Source of the DNA: RGIG3528 sp045598045
GTDB lineage: Bacteria; Bacillota; Clostridia; Lachnospirales; Lachnospiraceae
Direction of reading: 5' to 3'
NCBI GenBank assembly: GCA_045598045.1
Contig: JAZLLG010000072.1
Location: forward strand, 12,386 to 76,385
DNA length: 64,000 bases
Part shown: positions 44,276 to 51,880 of the stretch, one piece after another
How positions within the stretch are numbered: the first letter of the stretch is position 1
How the letters are laid out: every line of letters starts with the position of its first letter
Translations under genes and position numbers: made by a program
Notes under the pieces: generated by a model
The model's input: only the letters and a program-made list of their open reading frames with translations
What the model was told of the DNA's origin: nothing
Database searches by the model: none

Positions 44276-45787
44276 ATGAAAAGTATTAAGAAGATTGCAG
44301 CTTTGATACTTGCGGGTACGATGGTGCTTTCACTCGCAGGATGCGGCGGTCCCAAAGTTATCGAAAACCATGATAAGGTTGAACAGCAGGTAACGGGAAA
44401 CAACGATAAGGCACAGACAAATATTGTAGGCAACAATGACGGCAGAAAGCTTTCCGCTATTAACATCGGTACATGGTGGACACAGCCTTACGATTCAGAT
44501 GATGCACTTGAGGATGCTGCAGACTGGGAATCAAACCAGGATGCTGCAGGAGATGATGAGGCAACACTCGAAACAAAGGCTTTCAACCGTAAGGTGTGTC
44601 AGCTCAAGTTTGACAATGTAAAGAAGATTGAATCGGAACTTGATCTCAAGTATTACTGGCAGAATCTTACATATGAAGGAACACGTGATTCCATTAATAC
44701 ATCCATTCTTGCAGGTACACCTGACTGTGAGCTTTATCTTGTTGATACAGGTATGGCTATTCCGGCTCAGCTTAACGGTCTTGCTGTTGATTTGAAGACA
44801 ATCCTTCCTGCTGATGCAGACATTTTCACAACAAATACAATCATGACATACCTTGACCTTGGCGACGGAAAAGCTTCCATCATAAGAAGAGTATCCGCAG
44901 AATCACAGGTTGAGGCAACATATCCTCTTGGTTTCAATATGCAGATACTTGAGGATAACGGCCTTGAGGATCCTCGTAAGCTTTGGGAGGAAGGTAAGTG
45001 GACATGGGAAGTATTTATCGATTACTGTAAGCAGCTCACTCAGGACACTGACGGCGACGGACAGATTGACCAGTGGGGCTATTGCGGATATGAGAACGAA
45101 ACGTTCGAACAGCTCTTCATGTCCAACGGCGCCAATGTTGCTTCAGGTACAACACAGACACTTGACAGCCCCGAAACAATTGAGGCTCTTCAGATGATGT
45201 ATGATATGTACAATACATACAACATATGCTATCCTTATGATTACGACGGTGATCCGTCCAACTCCATGAGAAATCAGTATACACAGGGTAACGTTGCATT
45301 CTTCCCTATCGCTTGCTGGATTGCATCCGGAAACGGTGACTATGACACAACAAAGGCTACAACACTTACATGGGATACAGCTTATGTAAGATGGCCCGTA
45401 GGTCCTAACGGAAACAAGGATACAAACGCCGGTAAGAACTCAACAGGCGGTGAATATTACATCATCCCTGCAAATGTTGCCGAGCCTGCAAAGGTTTACG
45501 AGTTCCTTTACGATTACTGGAACTGGTTTGATGGTGATACATCTCTTCGTGACAACAGGATGATTCTTAACTGGTGGTACAACATGACCAGTACCAAAGA
45601 AGAACTTCAGGAAGCAAACTTCAACTGCATGAATGATTGCGGACTTCATACAACATTTGACCTTTGGAGTTCTCTCAATATCAATCCTGATTTCCATTCG
45701 CTTATGAAGGGCGAGACGACACCTGCTCAGTTCGCTGAGACATATAAGCAGGAATTCCAGACTGCACTTGACGGATATTTTAACTAA
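44276..45787 (+). CDS. Solute-binding lipoprotein of a sugar ABC transporter
   Basis: A protein of 503 residues. The signal peptide ends in the lipobox LSLAGC (Cys near residue 23). A short spacer with repeated GNNDKA/GNNDGR follows. The solute-binding fold has INIGTWWTQPY at its start, ILAGTPDCELYLVDTG near residue 142, LWEEGKWTWEVFIDYCKQLT near 238 and the GGEYYIIPANVAEPAKVYEF region near 390. These are the usual features of family 1-type sugar-binding proteins. It follows the second permease pair and precedes a GH130 gene, so it most likely delivers mannooligosaccharides to that pair. Confidence 0.92.
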   Translation: MKSIKKIAALILAGTMVLSLAGCGGPKVIENHDKVEQQVTGNNDKAQTNIVGNNDGRKLSAINIGTWWTQPYDSDDALEDAADWESNQDAAGDDEATLETKAFNRKVCQLKFDNVKKIESELDLKYYWQNLTYEGTRDSINTSILAGTPDCELYLVDTGMAIPAQLNGLAVDLKTILPADADIFTTNTIMTYLDLGDGKASIIRRVSAESQVEATYPLGFNMQILEDNGLEDPRKLWEEGKWTWEVFIDYCKQLTQDTDGDGQIDQWGYCGYENETFEQLFMSNGANVASGTTQTLDSPETIEALQMMYDMYNTYNICYPYDYDGDPSNSMRNQYTQGNVAFFPIACWIASGNGDYDTTKATTLTWDTAYVRWPVGPNGNKDTNAGKNSTGGEYYIIPANVAEPAKVYEFLYDYWNWFDGDTSLRDNRMILNWWYNMTSTKEELQEANFNCMNDCGLHTTFDLWSSLNINPDFHSLMKGETTPAQFAETYKQEFQTALDGYFN

Positions 45788-45801
45788 AGTTTACGGAGGA
45801 A

Positions 45802-46830
45802 ATGATGAGCGACATCAAAATGATTGCGCCGGCTCTCAAAAACATCCCTTGGCAGGAAAAGCCCGCAGAGGCGATTAACCACGCCCCTGTGTGGCGCTAT
45901 AGCGAGAATCCCATTATCAACCGCTATCCCACCAAGGAAGTTGCGAGAATTTTTAACTCGGCTGTAATGCCATATAACGGCGAATTTATCGGGGTATTCA
46001 GGGGTGAACAGACAAACGGTGTGTCCATGATTTATCTTGGACATTCAAAGGACGCCATTCATTGGGAATTTGAAGAGGAGAAGATTCATTTCGTCGATGA
46101 AGAAGGAAAAGACTTTCAGCCTATCTATGCATACGATCCTCGTCTTGTAAAGGTTGAGGATACATACTACATTATGTGGTGCCAGGATATGTACGGTGCG
46201 GCTATAGGCCTTGCAAAAACCACAGATTTCAAGACATTTACCCGTCTTGAAAATCCTTTCCTGCCTTTCAACAGAAATGCAGTACTTTTCCCCAGGAAAA
46301 TCAACGGCAACTATATGATGCTTTCACGTCCTTCGGATTCCGGCCATACACCCTTCGGAGACATCTTTATTTCCGAATCTCCCGACCTCGTATATTGGGG
46401 CAAACATCGTCATGTTATGGGCCGTTCATCTGAATGGTGGGAGTCACTTAAAATCGGCGGCGGTGCGGCTCCTATTGAGACCAGCGAAGGTTGGCTTCTT
46501 TTCTACCATGGCGTAAGCGGCACCTGCAATGGTTATGTTTATTCCATCGGCGGAGCAATTCTTGATATAAACGAACCTTCAAAGGTTCTTTACCGTTGCG
46601 AAAACTTCCTTCTCACTCCCACGGAGTGGTACGAAGAAAGAGGATTTGTACCAAATGTGTGCTTCCCTTGTGCAACGCTTCACGATCCCGAGAGTGGCAA
46701 GATTGCAATTTACTATGGCTGCGCAGACAGCTACGTAGGACTTGCTTTCTGCTATTTCGACGAGATAGTTGCATATATTAAGGAGCATTCGGTTACACGC
46801 TGGGACGATACCGATCTCGGCAGAAGATAG
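45802..46830 (+). CDS. GH130 mannooligosaccharide phosphorylase
   Basis: A protein of 342 residues without a signal peptide; two ATG codons in a row at 45802 follow GGAGG. The GH130 propeller is shown by RIFNSAVMPYNGEFIGVFRG, the catalytic acid D112 in AYDPRLVKVED, MLSRPSDSGHTPFGDIF and the phosphate-site HGVSGTCNG. The shorter length and the sequence around the acid fit subfamily 2, which shortens beta-1,4-mannooligosaccharides with phosphate to give mannose-1-phosphate. It is diverged from the first GH130 gene of the operon, so the two have different substrates. A terminator-like hairpin follows its stop. Confidence 0.92.
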   Translation: MMSDIKMIAPALKNIPWQEKPAEAINHAPVWRYSENPIINRYPTKEVARIFNSAVMPYNGEFIGVFRGEQTNGVSMIYLGHSKDAIHWEFEEEKIHFVDEEGKDFQPIYAYDPRLVKVEDTYYIMWCQDMYGAAIGLAKTTDFKTFTRLENPFLPFNRNAVLFPRKINGNYMMLSRPSDSGHTPFGDIFISESPDLVYWGKHRHVMGRSSEWWESLKIGGGAAPIETSEGWLLFYHGVSGTCNGYVYSIGGAILDINEPSKVLYRCENFLLTPTEWYEERGFVPNVCFPCATLHDPESGKIAIYYGCADSYVGLAFCYFDEIVAYIKEHSVTRWDDTDLGRR

Positions 46831-46836
46831 TGATTT

Positions 46837-46863
46837 AAGGGGCTTGTTTACAAGCCCCTTTTT
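46837..46863 (+). terminator. Terminator or attenuator before the esterase genes
   Basis: AAGGGGCTTG (46837-46846) pairs perfectly with CAAGCCCCTT (46851-46860), followed by T to 46863. The esterase genes start 13 bp later with no new promoter in sight, so read-through from the mannan operon is likely partial. Confidence 0.85.
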
Positions 46864-46875
46864 AAAGGTGAATAT

Positions 46876-47919
46876 ATGACAGACAATGATTCGATTACAT
46901 ATCTTGGTGACGTATCAAGACTATACAGATTTATTATGAAGGCAAAAAAAGGTGAGAAGCTGACGGTGGGCTTTATCGGAGGCTCCATCACAAACGGGTC
47001 TCTTGCTTCGGTACATGAAAACTGCTACGCGGCTCGAACTGCCGAATGGCTAAAAAAGGAATTCCCATCTTCTGACTTCATATATATAAACGCGGGAATA
47101 GGGGGAACGACTTCTCATTATGGTGTTGCCCGCTGCGAAGATGACCTTTTATGCCATGATCCGGATTTCGTTGTAACCGAATTTTCGGTTAATGATGAAA
47201 ATACTCTTTTTTACAGGGAAACCTACGAAGGGCTTATAAGAAAAATATATGGCTGGAAAACCAAGCCTGCGGTAATCATTCTTCACAATGTAATGTATGC
47301 GGACGGAACAAATGCACAGGATCAGCATGAAACTGTGGGAAGATACTATCGCATTCCGTGCATTTCCGTGAAATCAAGCATTTATCAGAAGGTGGCACAG
47401 GGAACACTTCCGGTCAGGAACATTACTCCTGACGATCTTCATCCGAATGACCTTGGGCACAAAATGGTTTCGGAACTTCTGATCGGATTTATTTCACGTG
47501 TTGCCGCAGGTGATTTCGGCACGTTTACGGACTCCGAAGAAATGCAGTGTAACGGTGCATTTCCAAAGCCGATGACAGAAAACAGATACGAAAACGCCCG
47601 GAGACTTTTCAAGTCGGTATTTACCGGAAAAGAAAAGGGCGATTCGATAATCTTTGAATGTGAGGGAAGTGAACTCGCGGCTCAGTACATCAGATACGTC
47701 AAACACCCTGCATGTGTTGCCAGAGCGGTCGTTGACGGTGATGAAGAAAGCGCAGTTATACTTGACGGCAACTTTGATGAAACATGGGGCGATAAGCTTG
47801 ATATCAGTATTCTGCAGTTTCATGGAAAGCCCGGAAAACATTCGGTAAAAATTGAAATAATCGAAGGTGGCATGGAATGCGTTCCGTTTAATCTTGTTTC
47901 GCTTATTGCAGCGGGTTGA
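46876..47919 (+). CDS. CE17-type mannan acetylesterase
   Basis: A protein of 347 residues without a signal peptide. The N-terminal SGNH hydrolase domain has the catalytic serine S37 in FIGGSITNGS, the oxyanion residues in NAGIGGT and FSVNDEN, and the D186-x-x-H189 dyad in DDLHPNDLGH. The C-terminal part (about residues 225-347) is beta-rich with SIIFECEGSELAAQYI and KHSVKIEIIEGG, like the CBM35-type module of CE17. In Roseburia intestinalis CE17 removes 2-O-acetyl groups from mannooligosaccharides and works with CE2 from the neighbouring gene. The same pair is found here, inside the cell and at the end of the mannan operon. Confidence 0.85.
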   Translation: MTDNDSITYLGDVSRLYRFIMKAKKGEKLTVGFIGGSITNGSLASVHENCYAARTAEWLKKEFPSSDFIYINAGIGGTTSHYGVARCEDDLLCHDPDFVVTEFSVNDENTLFYRETYEGLIRKIYGWKTKPAVIILHNVMYADGTNAQDQHETVGRYYRIPCISVKSSIYQKVAQGTLPVRNITPDDLHPNDLGHKMVSELLIGFISRVAAGDFGTFTDSEEMQCNGAFPKPMTENRYENARRLFKSVFTGKEKGDSIIFECEGSELAAQYIRYVKHPACVARAVVDGDEESAVILDGNFDETWGDKLDISILQFHGKPGKHSVKIEIIEGGMECVPFNLVSLIAAG

Positions 47920-47932
47920 GGAGGTTAATGAG

Positions 47933-49027
47933 ATGCTCGTCGGATATGACAATGAAAAACTTCAATATGAAGGCCGTATCGACTTTTCTTCAAAGGGAGG
48001 CCCGACTTTTGTTTATCCATGTTCTTATGTGAAAATCCGTTTTAAGGGAAAATGCGTTAAAGTGCGATTGATTAATCAAAGGGCATGCTATAACAATTAT
48101 GTCGGTGTCGCCGTTGACGAAGAAATCGGTAAAGTGTGTGTATTTAACGAAAATGCCTCTTTGGAGGCTCCGCATGAAACAGATGGGGAATATGACGTGT
48201 TTACCCTTTGGAAAGCGCCTGACGCCCCTTATTCGAGCTCTGATACGGTACATGAGCTTATGCTTTTTAAGGCAATGGATTGCGCACATACATTCCGTTT
48301 CGGCGGCTTTATTATGGATGACGGAGCGGAAGTGCTGGAGTGTGATGCTTTACCTGAACTTAAGCTCGAGTTTTACGGTGATTCGGTTACTGCGGGCGAG
48401 GTGAGTGAAGCCGTGGACTATTGCGGTAAGGCCGATCCTCCTCATAAAGGTGAATTCTCCAATGCGTACTGGTCCTATGCATGGTTTACCGCACGTAAGA
48501 TGAATGCACGTATCCACGATATTGCACAGGGTGGTATTGCTTTGCTGGATGATACGGGCTGGTTTGACGGACCTGATTTTAAGGGTATTTTTAATGTATA
48601 CGATCGTATACAGTATCATATGCAGCTCGGAGAGACAAAGCGATTTGATTTCAATTCCTATATGCCGGATGTTGTTGTTATTGCCATCGGGCAGAACGAT
48701 GCAAACCCCGAAGACTATATGGCAACGAATTATGACGGAGAAAAGGCACACTATTGGCGTGAAACATACAAATACTTTGTCGGGCTCATCAGAAAGAGAA
48801 GACCGGATGCTCAGATTGTTCTTACAACAACAATCCTGAATCATAATGAGGCATGGGACAGAGCCATAGAAGAAGCTTGCAATGAGCTGAAACAGAGGGA
48901 TTCAAAGATACATCACTTTTTGTATACGAAAAACGGATGCGGTACACACGGACATATCCGAAAGCCTGAAGCTGAGCGGATGGCAGATGAATTAAGCAGC
49001 TATTTGAAGGGTTTGTTGAGTTTATAG
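47933..49027 (+). CDS. CE2-type acetylesterase
   Basis: A protein of 364 residues from the ATG at 47933, preceded by GAGGAGG at 47918-47924 that overlaps the stop of the CE17 gene. The frame reads further upstream but inside that gene. The N-terminal jelly-roll domain (residues 1-135, with YEGRIDF and VKIRFKGKCVKVRL) is followed by an SGNH domain with the catalytic serine S151 in EFYGDSVTAGE, VVVIAIGQND near residue 250 and a C-terminal His in THGHIRKPEAERMADEL. This order is typical of CE2. It should remove 3-O-, 4-O- and 6-O-acetyl groups from mannooligosaccharides after or before CE17 acts on the 2-O positions. Confidence 0.88.
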   Translation: MLVGYDNEKLQYEGRIDFSSKGGPTFVYPCSYVKIRFKGKCVKVRLINQRACYNNYVGVAVDEEIGKVCVFNENASLEAPHETDGEYDVFTLWKAPDAPYSSSDTVHELMLFKAMDCAHTFRFGGFIMDDGAEVLECDALPELKLEFYGDSVTAGEVSEAVDYCGKADPPHKGEFSNAYWSYAWFTARKMNARIHDIAQGGIALLDDTGWFDGPDFKGIFNVYDRIQYHMQLGETKRFDFNSYMPDVVVIAIGQNDANPEDYMATNYDGEKAHYWRETYKYFVGLIRKRRPDAQIVLTTTILNHNEAWDRAIEEACNELKQRDSKIHHFLYTKNGCGTHGHIRKPEAERMADELSSYLKGLLSL

Positions 49028-49070
49028 TTCTAAAAATACTCTAAAATCAAGGGTTTTGAGCGTTTTTTGC

Positions 49071-49099
49071 TTGACAAAGCCTTGTGAAAAGCGTATAAG
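49071..49099 (+). promoter_or_regulatory. Promoter of the HU gene
   Basis: Perfect TTGACA (49071-49076) and TATAAG (49094-49099) with a 17-bp spacer, fitting a strongly expressed gene. Confidence 0.85.
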
Positions 49100-49193
49100 G
49101 GTACTGTAAGTGCCGATTAAATGGTACAAACGCCGTGTTTTTCAATGGTTGAGAGGCATGGATCACAAAAAATCCCATAGGAGGAATTTTTCA

Positions 49194-49508
49194 ATGAACA
49201 AGACAGAATTAGTTGCAGCTATCGCTGAAAAGGCTGGCCTTTCCAAGAAGGACGCAGATGCAGCTCTTAAGGCATTCATCGATGTTACAGCAGATGAGCT
49301 TAAGAAGGGTGAGAAGATTCAGTTAGTTGGTTTCGGTACATTCGAAGTTGCTAACAGACCTGCTAGAACAGGTAGAAACCCTCAGACAGGTAAGGAAATG
49401 AAGATCGCAGCTACAAAGGCTCCTAAGTTTAAGGCTGGTAAGGGCCTCAAGGATGCCGTTAACGCAGCTAAGAAGGCTCCTGCTAAGAAGGCAGCTAAGA
49501 AGAAATAA
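49194..49508 (+). CDS. hup: DNA-binding protein HU
   Basis: A protein of 104 residues from the ATG at 49194, which has AGGAGG (49179-49184); the frame upstream has no support. It begins MNKTELVAAIAEKAGLSKKD as HU does, and the DNA-binding arm carries the signature GFGTFEVANRPARTGRNPQT. After the normal HU end near residue 90 it has an extra Lys-Ala-Pro tail (KKAPAKKAAKKK), like a histone H1 tail. Codon use is that of highly expressed genes. HU bends and compacts DNA; the tail should increase non-specific DNA binding. It is monocistronic with its own promoter and terminator. Confidence 0.96.
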   Translation: MNKTELVAAIAEKAGLSKKDADAALKAFIDVTADELKKGEKIQLVGFGTFEVANRPARTGRNPQTGKEMKIAATKAPKFKAGKGLKDAVNAAKKAPAKKAAKKK

Positions 49509-49523
49509 TAAATATGATTTCTT

Positions 49524-49554
49524 GAGAGCGGTGCATATGTACCGCTCTTTTCTT
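49524..49554 (+). terminator. Terminator of the HU gene
   Basis: AGAGCGGT (49525-49532) pairs with ACCGCTCT (49541-49548), followed by a T-rich tract to 49554. Confidence 0.88.
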
Positions 49555-49573
49555 ATGCTCGCAACATGCCCGC

Positions 49574-49712
49574 CCGGCTTTACGGATAAAGCCTAACTGA
49601 CAAGCTACTTATCCGTAGAGGTGATGGCCGGCTTTACGGATAAAGCCTAACTGACAAGCTATTTATCCGTAGCGGTGATGGCCGGCGTTCCCGGCAACTG
49701 CGAAGCAGTTGC
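49574..49712. repeat. 54-bp tandem repeat with hairpins
   Basis: Two copies, 49574-49627 and 49628-49681, differ at two positions. Each holds TACGGATAA and TTATCCGTA as an inverted repeat (49581-49589 with 49609-49617 in copy 1), and a competing inner pair GGCTTT/AAAGCC. A third hairpin, GCAACTGC-gaa-GCAGTTGC, follows at 49694-49712. No gene is seen in the 261-bp gap between HU and the lipoprotein. Confidence 0.85.
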
Positions 49713-49722
49713 GAGTTTGGGA

Positions 49723-49751
49723 TTGACTTCATATATTGTATACTATATGAT
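49723..49751 (+). promoter_or_regulatory. Promoter of the Thr-Pro-linker lipoprotein gene
   Basis: TTGACT (49723-49728) and TATGAT (49746-49751) with a 17-bp spacer. Confidence 0.7.
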
Positions 49752-49769
49752 TGGACGGTTAATAAATCT

Positions 49770-51173
49770 TTGGAGGATGAGATAGTTATAAAAATTTTGA
49801 AAATGATTCTTGTTTTTGGAGCTGTTGCCATGCTCGCGGGCTGCGCCTCGGGAAGCACAGAATCCGACAAGAAGAGTGATGTTGCTTCAACACCGGATGC
49901 TTCGGTTACGGTGACGACGGCGCCTACAGATGCTCCTGCAGCAACAGAGACACCTGTACCTACAGACACACCGGCTCCTACGAGTACGCCTGTACCTACG
50001 GACGCACCGGTGCCGACAAATACTCCTGCCCCGACCGCAGAAACGGCAAAATTGACAAGAGATGATTTTGGCAGAGTTGTTGATAACTGCTTTTATAGTA
50101 AAATGCTTCACTTGAAGTGTGAATTAGTAAATGCATGGAAGTTCCTGTCTGACGAAGAAATAAATACACTTAGTGGGATATCCTTGGAAAAGATGTACAA
50201 TGAAAATTTCTGGGATGAAATAAAAGACAATGCTGTTCAGGCAATGTATGCGATGTCACTTCTGAACGGCGGTGATTCCATTACGGTAGGTTATGTAAAA
50301 GCTGATGGAATGCTTGCAGTAATTGATGAAAAAACTTATGCCGGAATGATTGCGCCTGTTTTGGTTTCGGGCTATGAGACGGCGGGAATGACCGAAGTGA
50401 CATACGACGTCACGGAGATATTATTCGCAGGTGAGAAGAAAACATGCCTTAAGATAGCCGGATTACGAGAAGGAACAGAGATGCACGAAGTGTCTGTTTT
50501 TAACAAAGTCGATGGTTTTAAATGCATTATTTCGGTGGTTTCATTCGGCAGTGACCGAACAGACAACCTCCTGGCATATTTCAAACCGTTTGAAGGTCCT
50601 ATTCCGGAAGCAAAAGCAGTGATTACCCCTGAGACAAAGCCGTATTCGGTCGGCGTGCTGAATGGAACGGAGTACTCAAACGAGTTCCTTGGCATCAGGT
50701 TTGATGCGGGCGCTGACGCAACATTTACCGACAAAACCACGCTCCTTGAAACACTTGGATTGAATGCGAATGCAACCGATAAAGAATATAACGAAGCAGC
50801 AAGAAAAAGCGATGGAGCCAACATCTTCAAAGCTTCTTATAATGAATCAGGTATTTCAGTTACAATCGGAACCGAAAATCTTGGTGATTTGGCAGTAATT
50901 ATTGGCGAAGAACTGTACTTGCAAATAGTATTCGAGGGACTTCAGGAATCCTTGAAAGCATATGGGGTTACAGTCTCAGATTATGACATAGCAGATATAG
51001 ATTTTGCAGGCGAGGAACATTTTGCTCTTCTTATCTGCTATCAGGTATCCGGAATTAACGTATACCAGTTACATATTGCTGTTAAATCAGGAGAACATAT
51101 GGCTTTCGTTTTGCTGAACGGATATGACGAGGATTTAGTTCTTGAATTGATTGACGAATTTAAGCCGTACTGA
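49770..51173 (+). CDS. Putative lipoprotein with Thr-Pro linker, unknown function
   Basis: The longest frame has 467 codons from TTG 49770, but the GGAGG at 49772-49776 lies inside it, so the true start is downstream. No ATG or GTG is in frame at normal spacing; candidates are non-standard codons around 49782-49788, TTG 49797 or ATG 49803. The signal peptide MILVFGAVAMLAGC has a lipobox, followed by a Thr-Pro linker of repeated TPxPTDT/A units up to about residue 92. The rest has two parts of about 180 residues, both with a TYDVTEILFAGEKKTCL / DYDIADIDFAGEEHFAL-like segment, suggesting an internal duplication. I do not recognise the domain. It is an outer-face lipoprotein and monocistronic. 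Confidence 0.75.
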   Translation: MEDEIVIKILKMILVFGAVAMLAGCASGSTESDKKSDVASTPDASVTVTTAPTDAPAATETPVPTDTPAPTSTPVPTDAPVPTNTPAPTAETAKLTRDDFGRVVDNCFYSKMLHLKCELVNAWKFLSDEEINTLSGISLEKMYNENFWDEIKDNAVQAMYAMSLLNGGDSITVGYVKADGMLAVIDEKTYAGMIAPVLVSGYETAGMTEVTYDVTEILFAGEKKTCLKIAGLREGTEMHEVSVFNKVDGFKCIISVVSFGSDRTDNLLAYFKPFEGPIPEAKAVITPETKPYSVGVLNGTEYSNEFLGIRFDAGADATFTDKTTLLETLGLNANATDKEYNEAARKSDGANIFKASYNESGISVTIGTENLGDLAVIIGEELYLQIVFEGLQESLKAYGVTVSDYDIADIDFAGEEHFALLICYQVSGINVYQLHIAVKSGEHMAFVLLNGYDEDLVLELIDEFKPY

Positions 51174-51186
51174 TTTTGATACCGGG

Positions 51187-51237
51187 GGACGGGGTTGTGT
51201 ATTCATTTTTTGATTGAAGCGCAGCCCCGTCCTTTTT
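51187..51237 (+). terminator. Terminator of the lipoprotein gene
   Basis: GGACGGGG (51187-51194) pairs with CCCCGTCC (51225-51232), extended by weaker pairs, then TTTTT at 51233-51237. Confidence 0.85.
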
Positions 51238-51262
51238 GTTCGATAAAATGTTTATAAAGTTG

Positions 51263-51291
51263 TTGCAATTTACTTCGGCTGCGTCTATACT
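51263..51291 (+). promoter_or_regulatory. Promoter of the rqcP-divIC-tilS-hpt-ftsH operon
   Basis: TTGCAA (51263-51268) and TATACT (51286-51291) with a 17-bp spacer. Confidence 0.75.
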
Positions 51292-51326
51292 TTTCTTATC
51301 TATAGATATTAAATGAGGATTTTACA

Positions 51327-51566
51327 ATGAGGCTTGATAAGTACTTAAAAGTGTCAAGAATTATTAAAAGAAGGACCGTTGCAAACGAGGCATGCGACAA
51401 CGGTAGAGTCATGATAAACGGCAAGGTTGCGAAGGCTTCGACTGAGGTAAAAGTCGGTGATGTAATTGAAGTCGGATTTGGCCAGAAAGCAGTTAAAGCA
51501 GAGGTGCTTGCTGTCGAAGAGACCGTCAGAAAAGATGACGCAAAAGAACTTTTCCGTTATCTGTAA
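51327..51566 (+). CDS. rqcP: RqcP / YabO-type S4 RNA-binding protein
   Basis: A protein of 79 residues made of one S4 domain: MRLDKYLKVSRIIKRRTVAN at the start and GRVMINGKVAKASTEVKVGD. It matches RqcP (YabO) of Bacillus, which works with RqcH in ribosome quality control by helping add alanine tails to stalled nascent chains, bound to the 50S subunit. Its place directly before divIC agrees with the yabO-divIC region of other Firmicutes. In Bacillus the sporulation genes yabP and yabQ lie between the two; they are absent here. Confidence 0.9.
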   Translation: MRLDKYLKVSRIIKRRTVANEACDNGRVMINGKVAKASTEVKVGDVIEVGFGQKAVKAEVLAVEETVRKDDAKELFRYL

Positions 51567-51583
51567 TTAACTTTGGAGCAGAC

Positions 51584-51880
51584 ATGAAAAAAGATAAAAG
51601 GAAAAACAGAAGCGGACTCCTAATCATAGCTGTTGCAGTTATGGTTCTTTGTGGTATCATTTTTATAAAGGAAAAGGAATTGCTTTCCGAAAAAGCGGCA
51701 CTGACTGTCAAAGTGTCCGAATTAAATGAACAAATAGACGAGGAAAAAGAGATCAAGAAGGAACTTATTTCTAAGAAAGCTTATATGCAGACCGTTCGTT
51801 ATGTTGAAGATATTGCAAGAGAGAAGCTTGGTCTTGTATTTCCGGATGAGATAATCTTCAGGGAAAAAGATGACGATTGA
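51584..51880 (+). CDS. divIC: Cell division protein DivIC / FtsB family
   Basis: A protein of 98 residues with a basic cytoplasmic N-terminus (KKDKRKNRSG), one membrane helix (about residues 10-28) and an extracellular coiled coil (KELLSEKAALTVKVSELNEQ). It ends with the DivIC/FtsB pattern VRYVEDIAREKLGLVFPDEI. It forms a septal complex with FtsL and DivIB at the division site. The end overlaps tilS by 11 bp. The place between rqcP and tilS is conserved in Firmicutes and supports the call. Confidence 0.9.
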   Translation: MKKDKRKNRSGLLIIAVAVMVLCGIIFIKEKELLSEKAALTVKVSELNEQIDEEKEIKKELISKKAYMQTVRYVEDIAREKLGLVFPDEIIFREKDDD

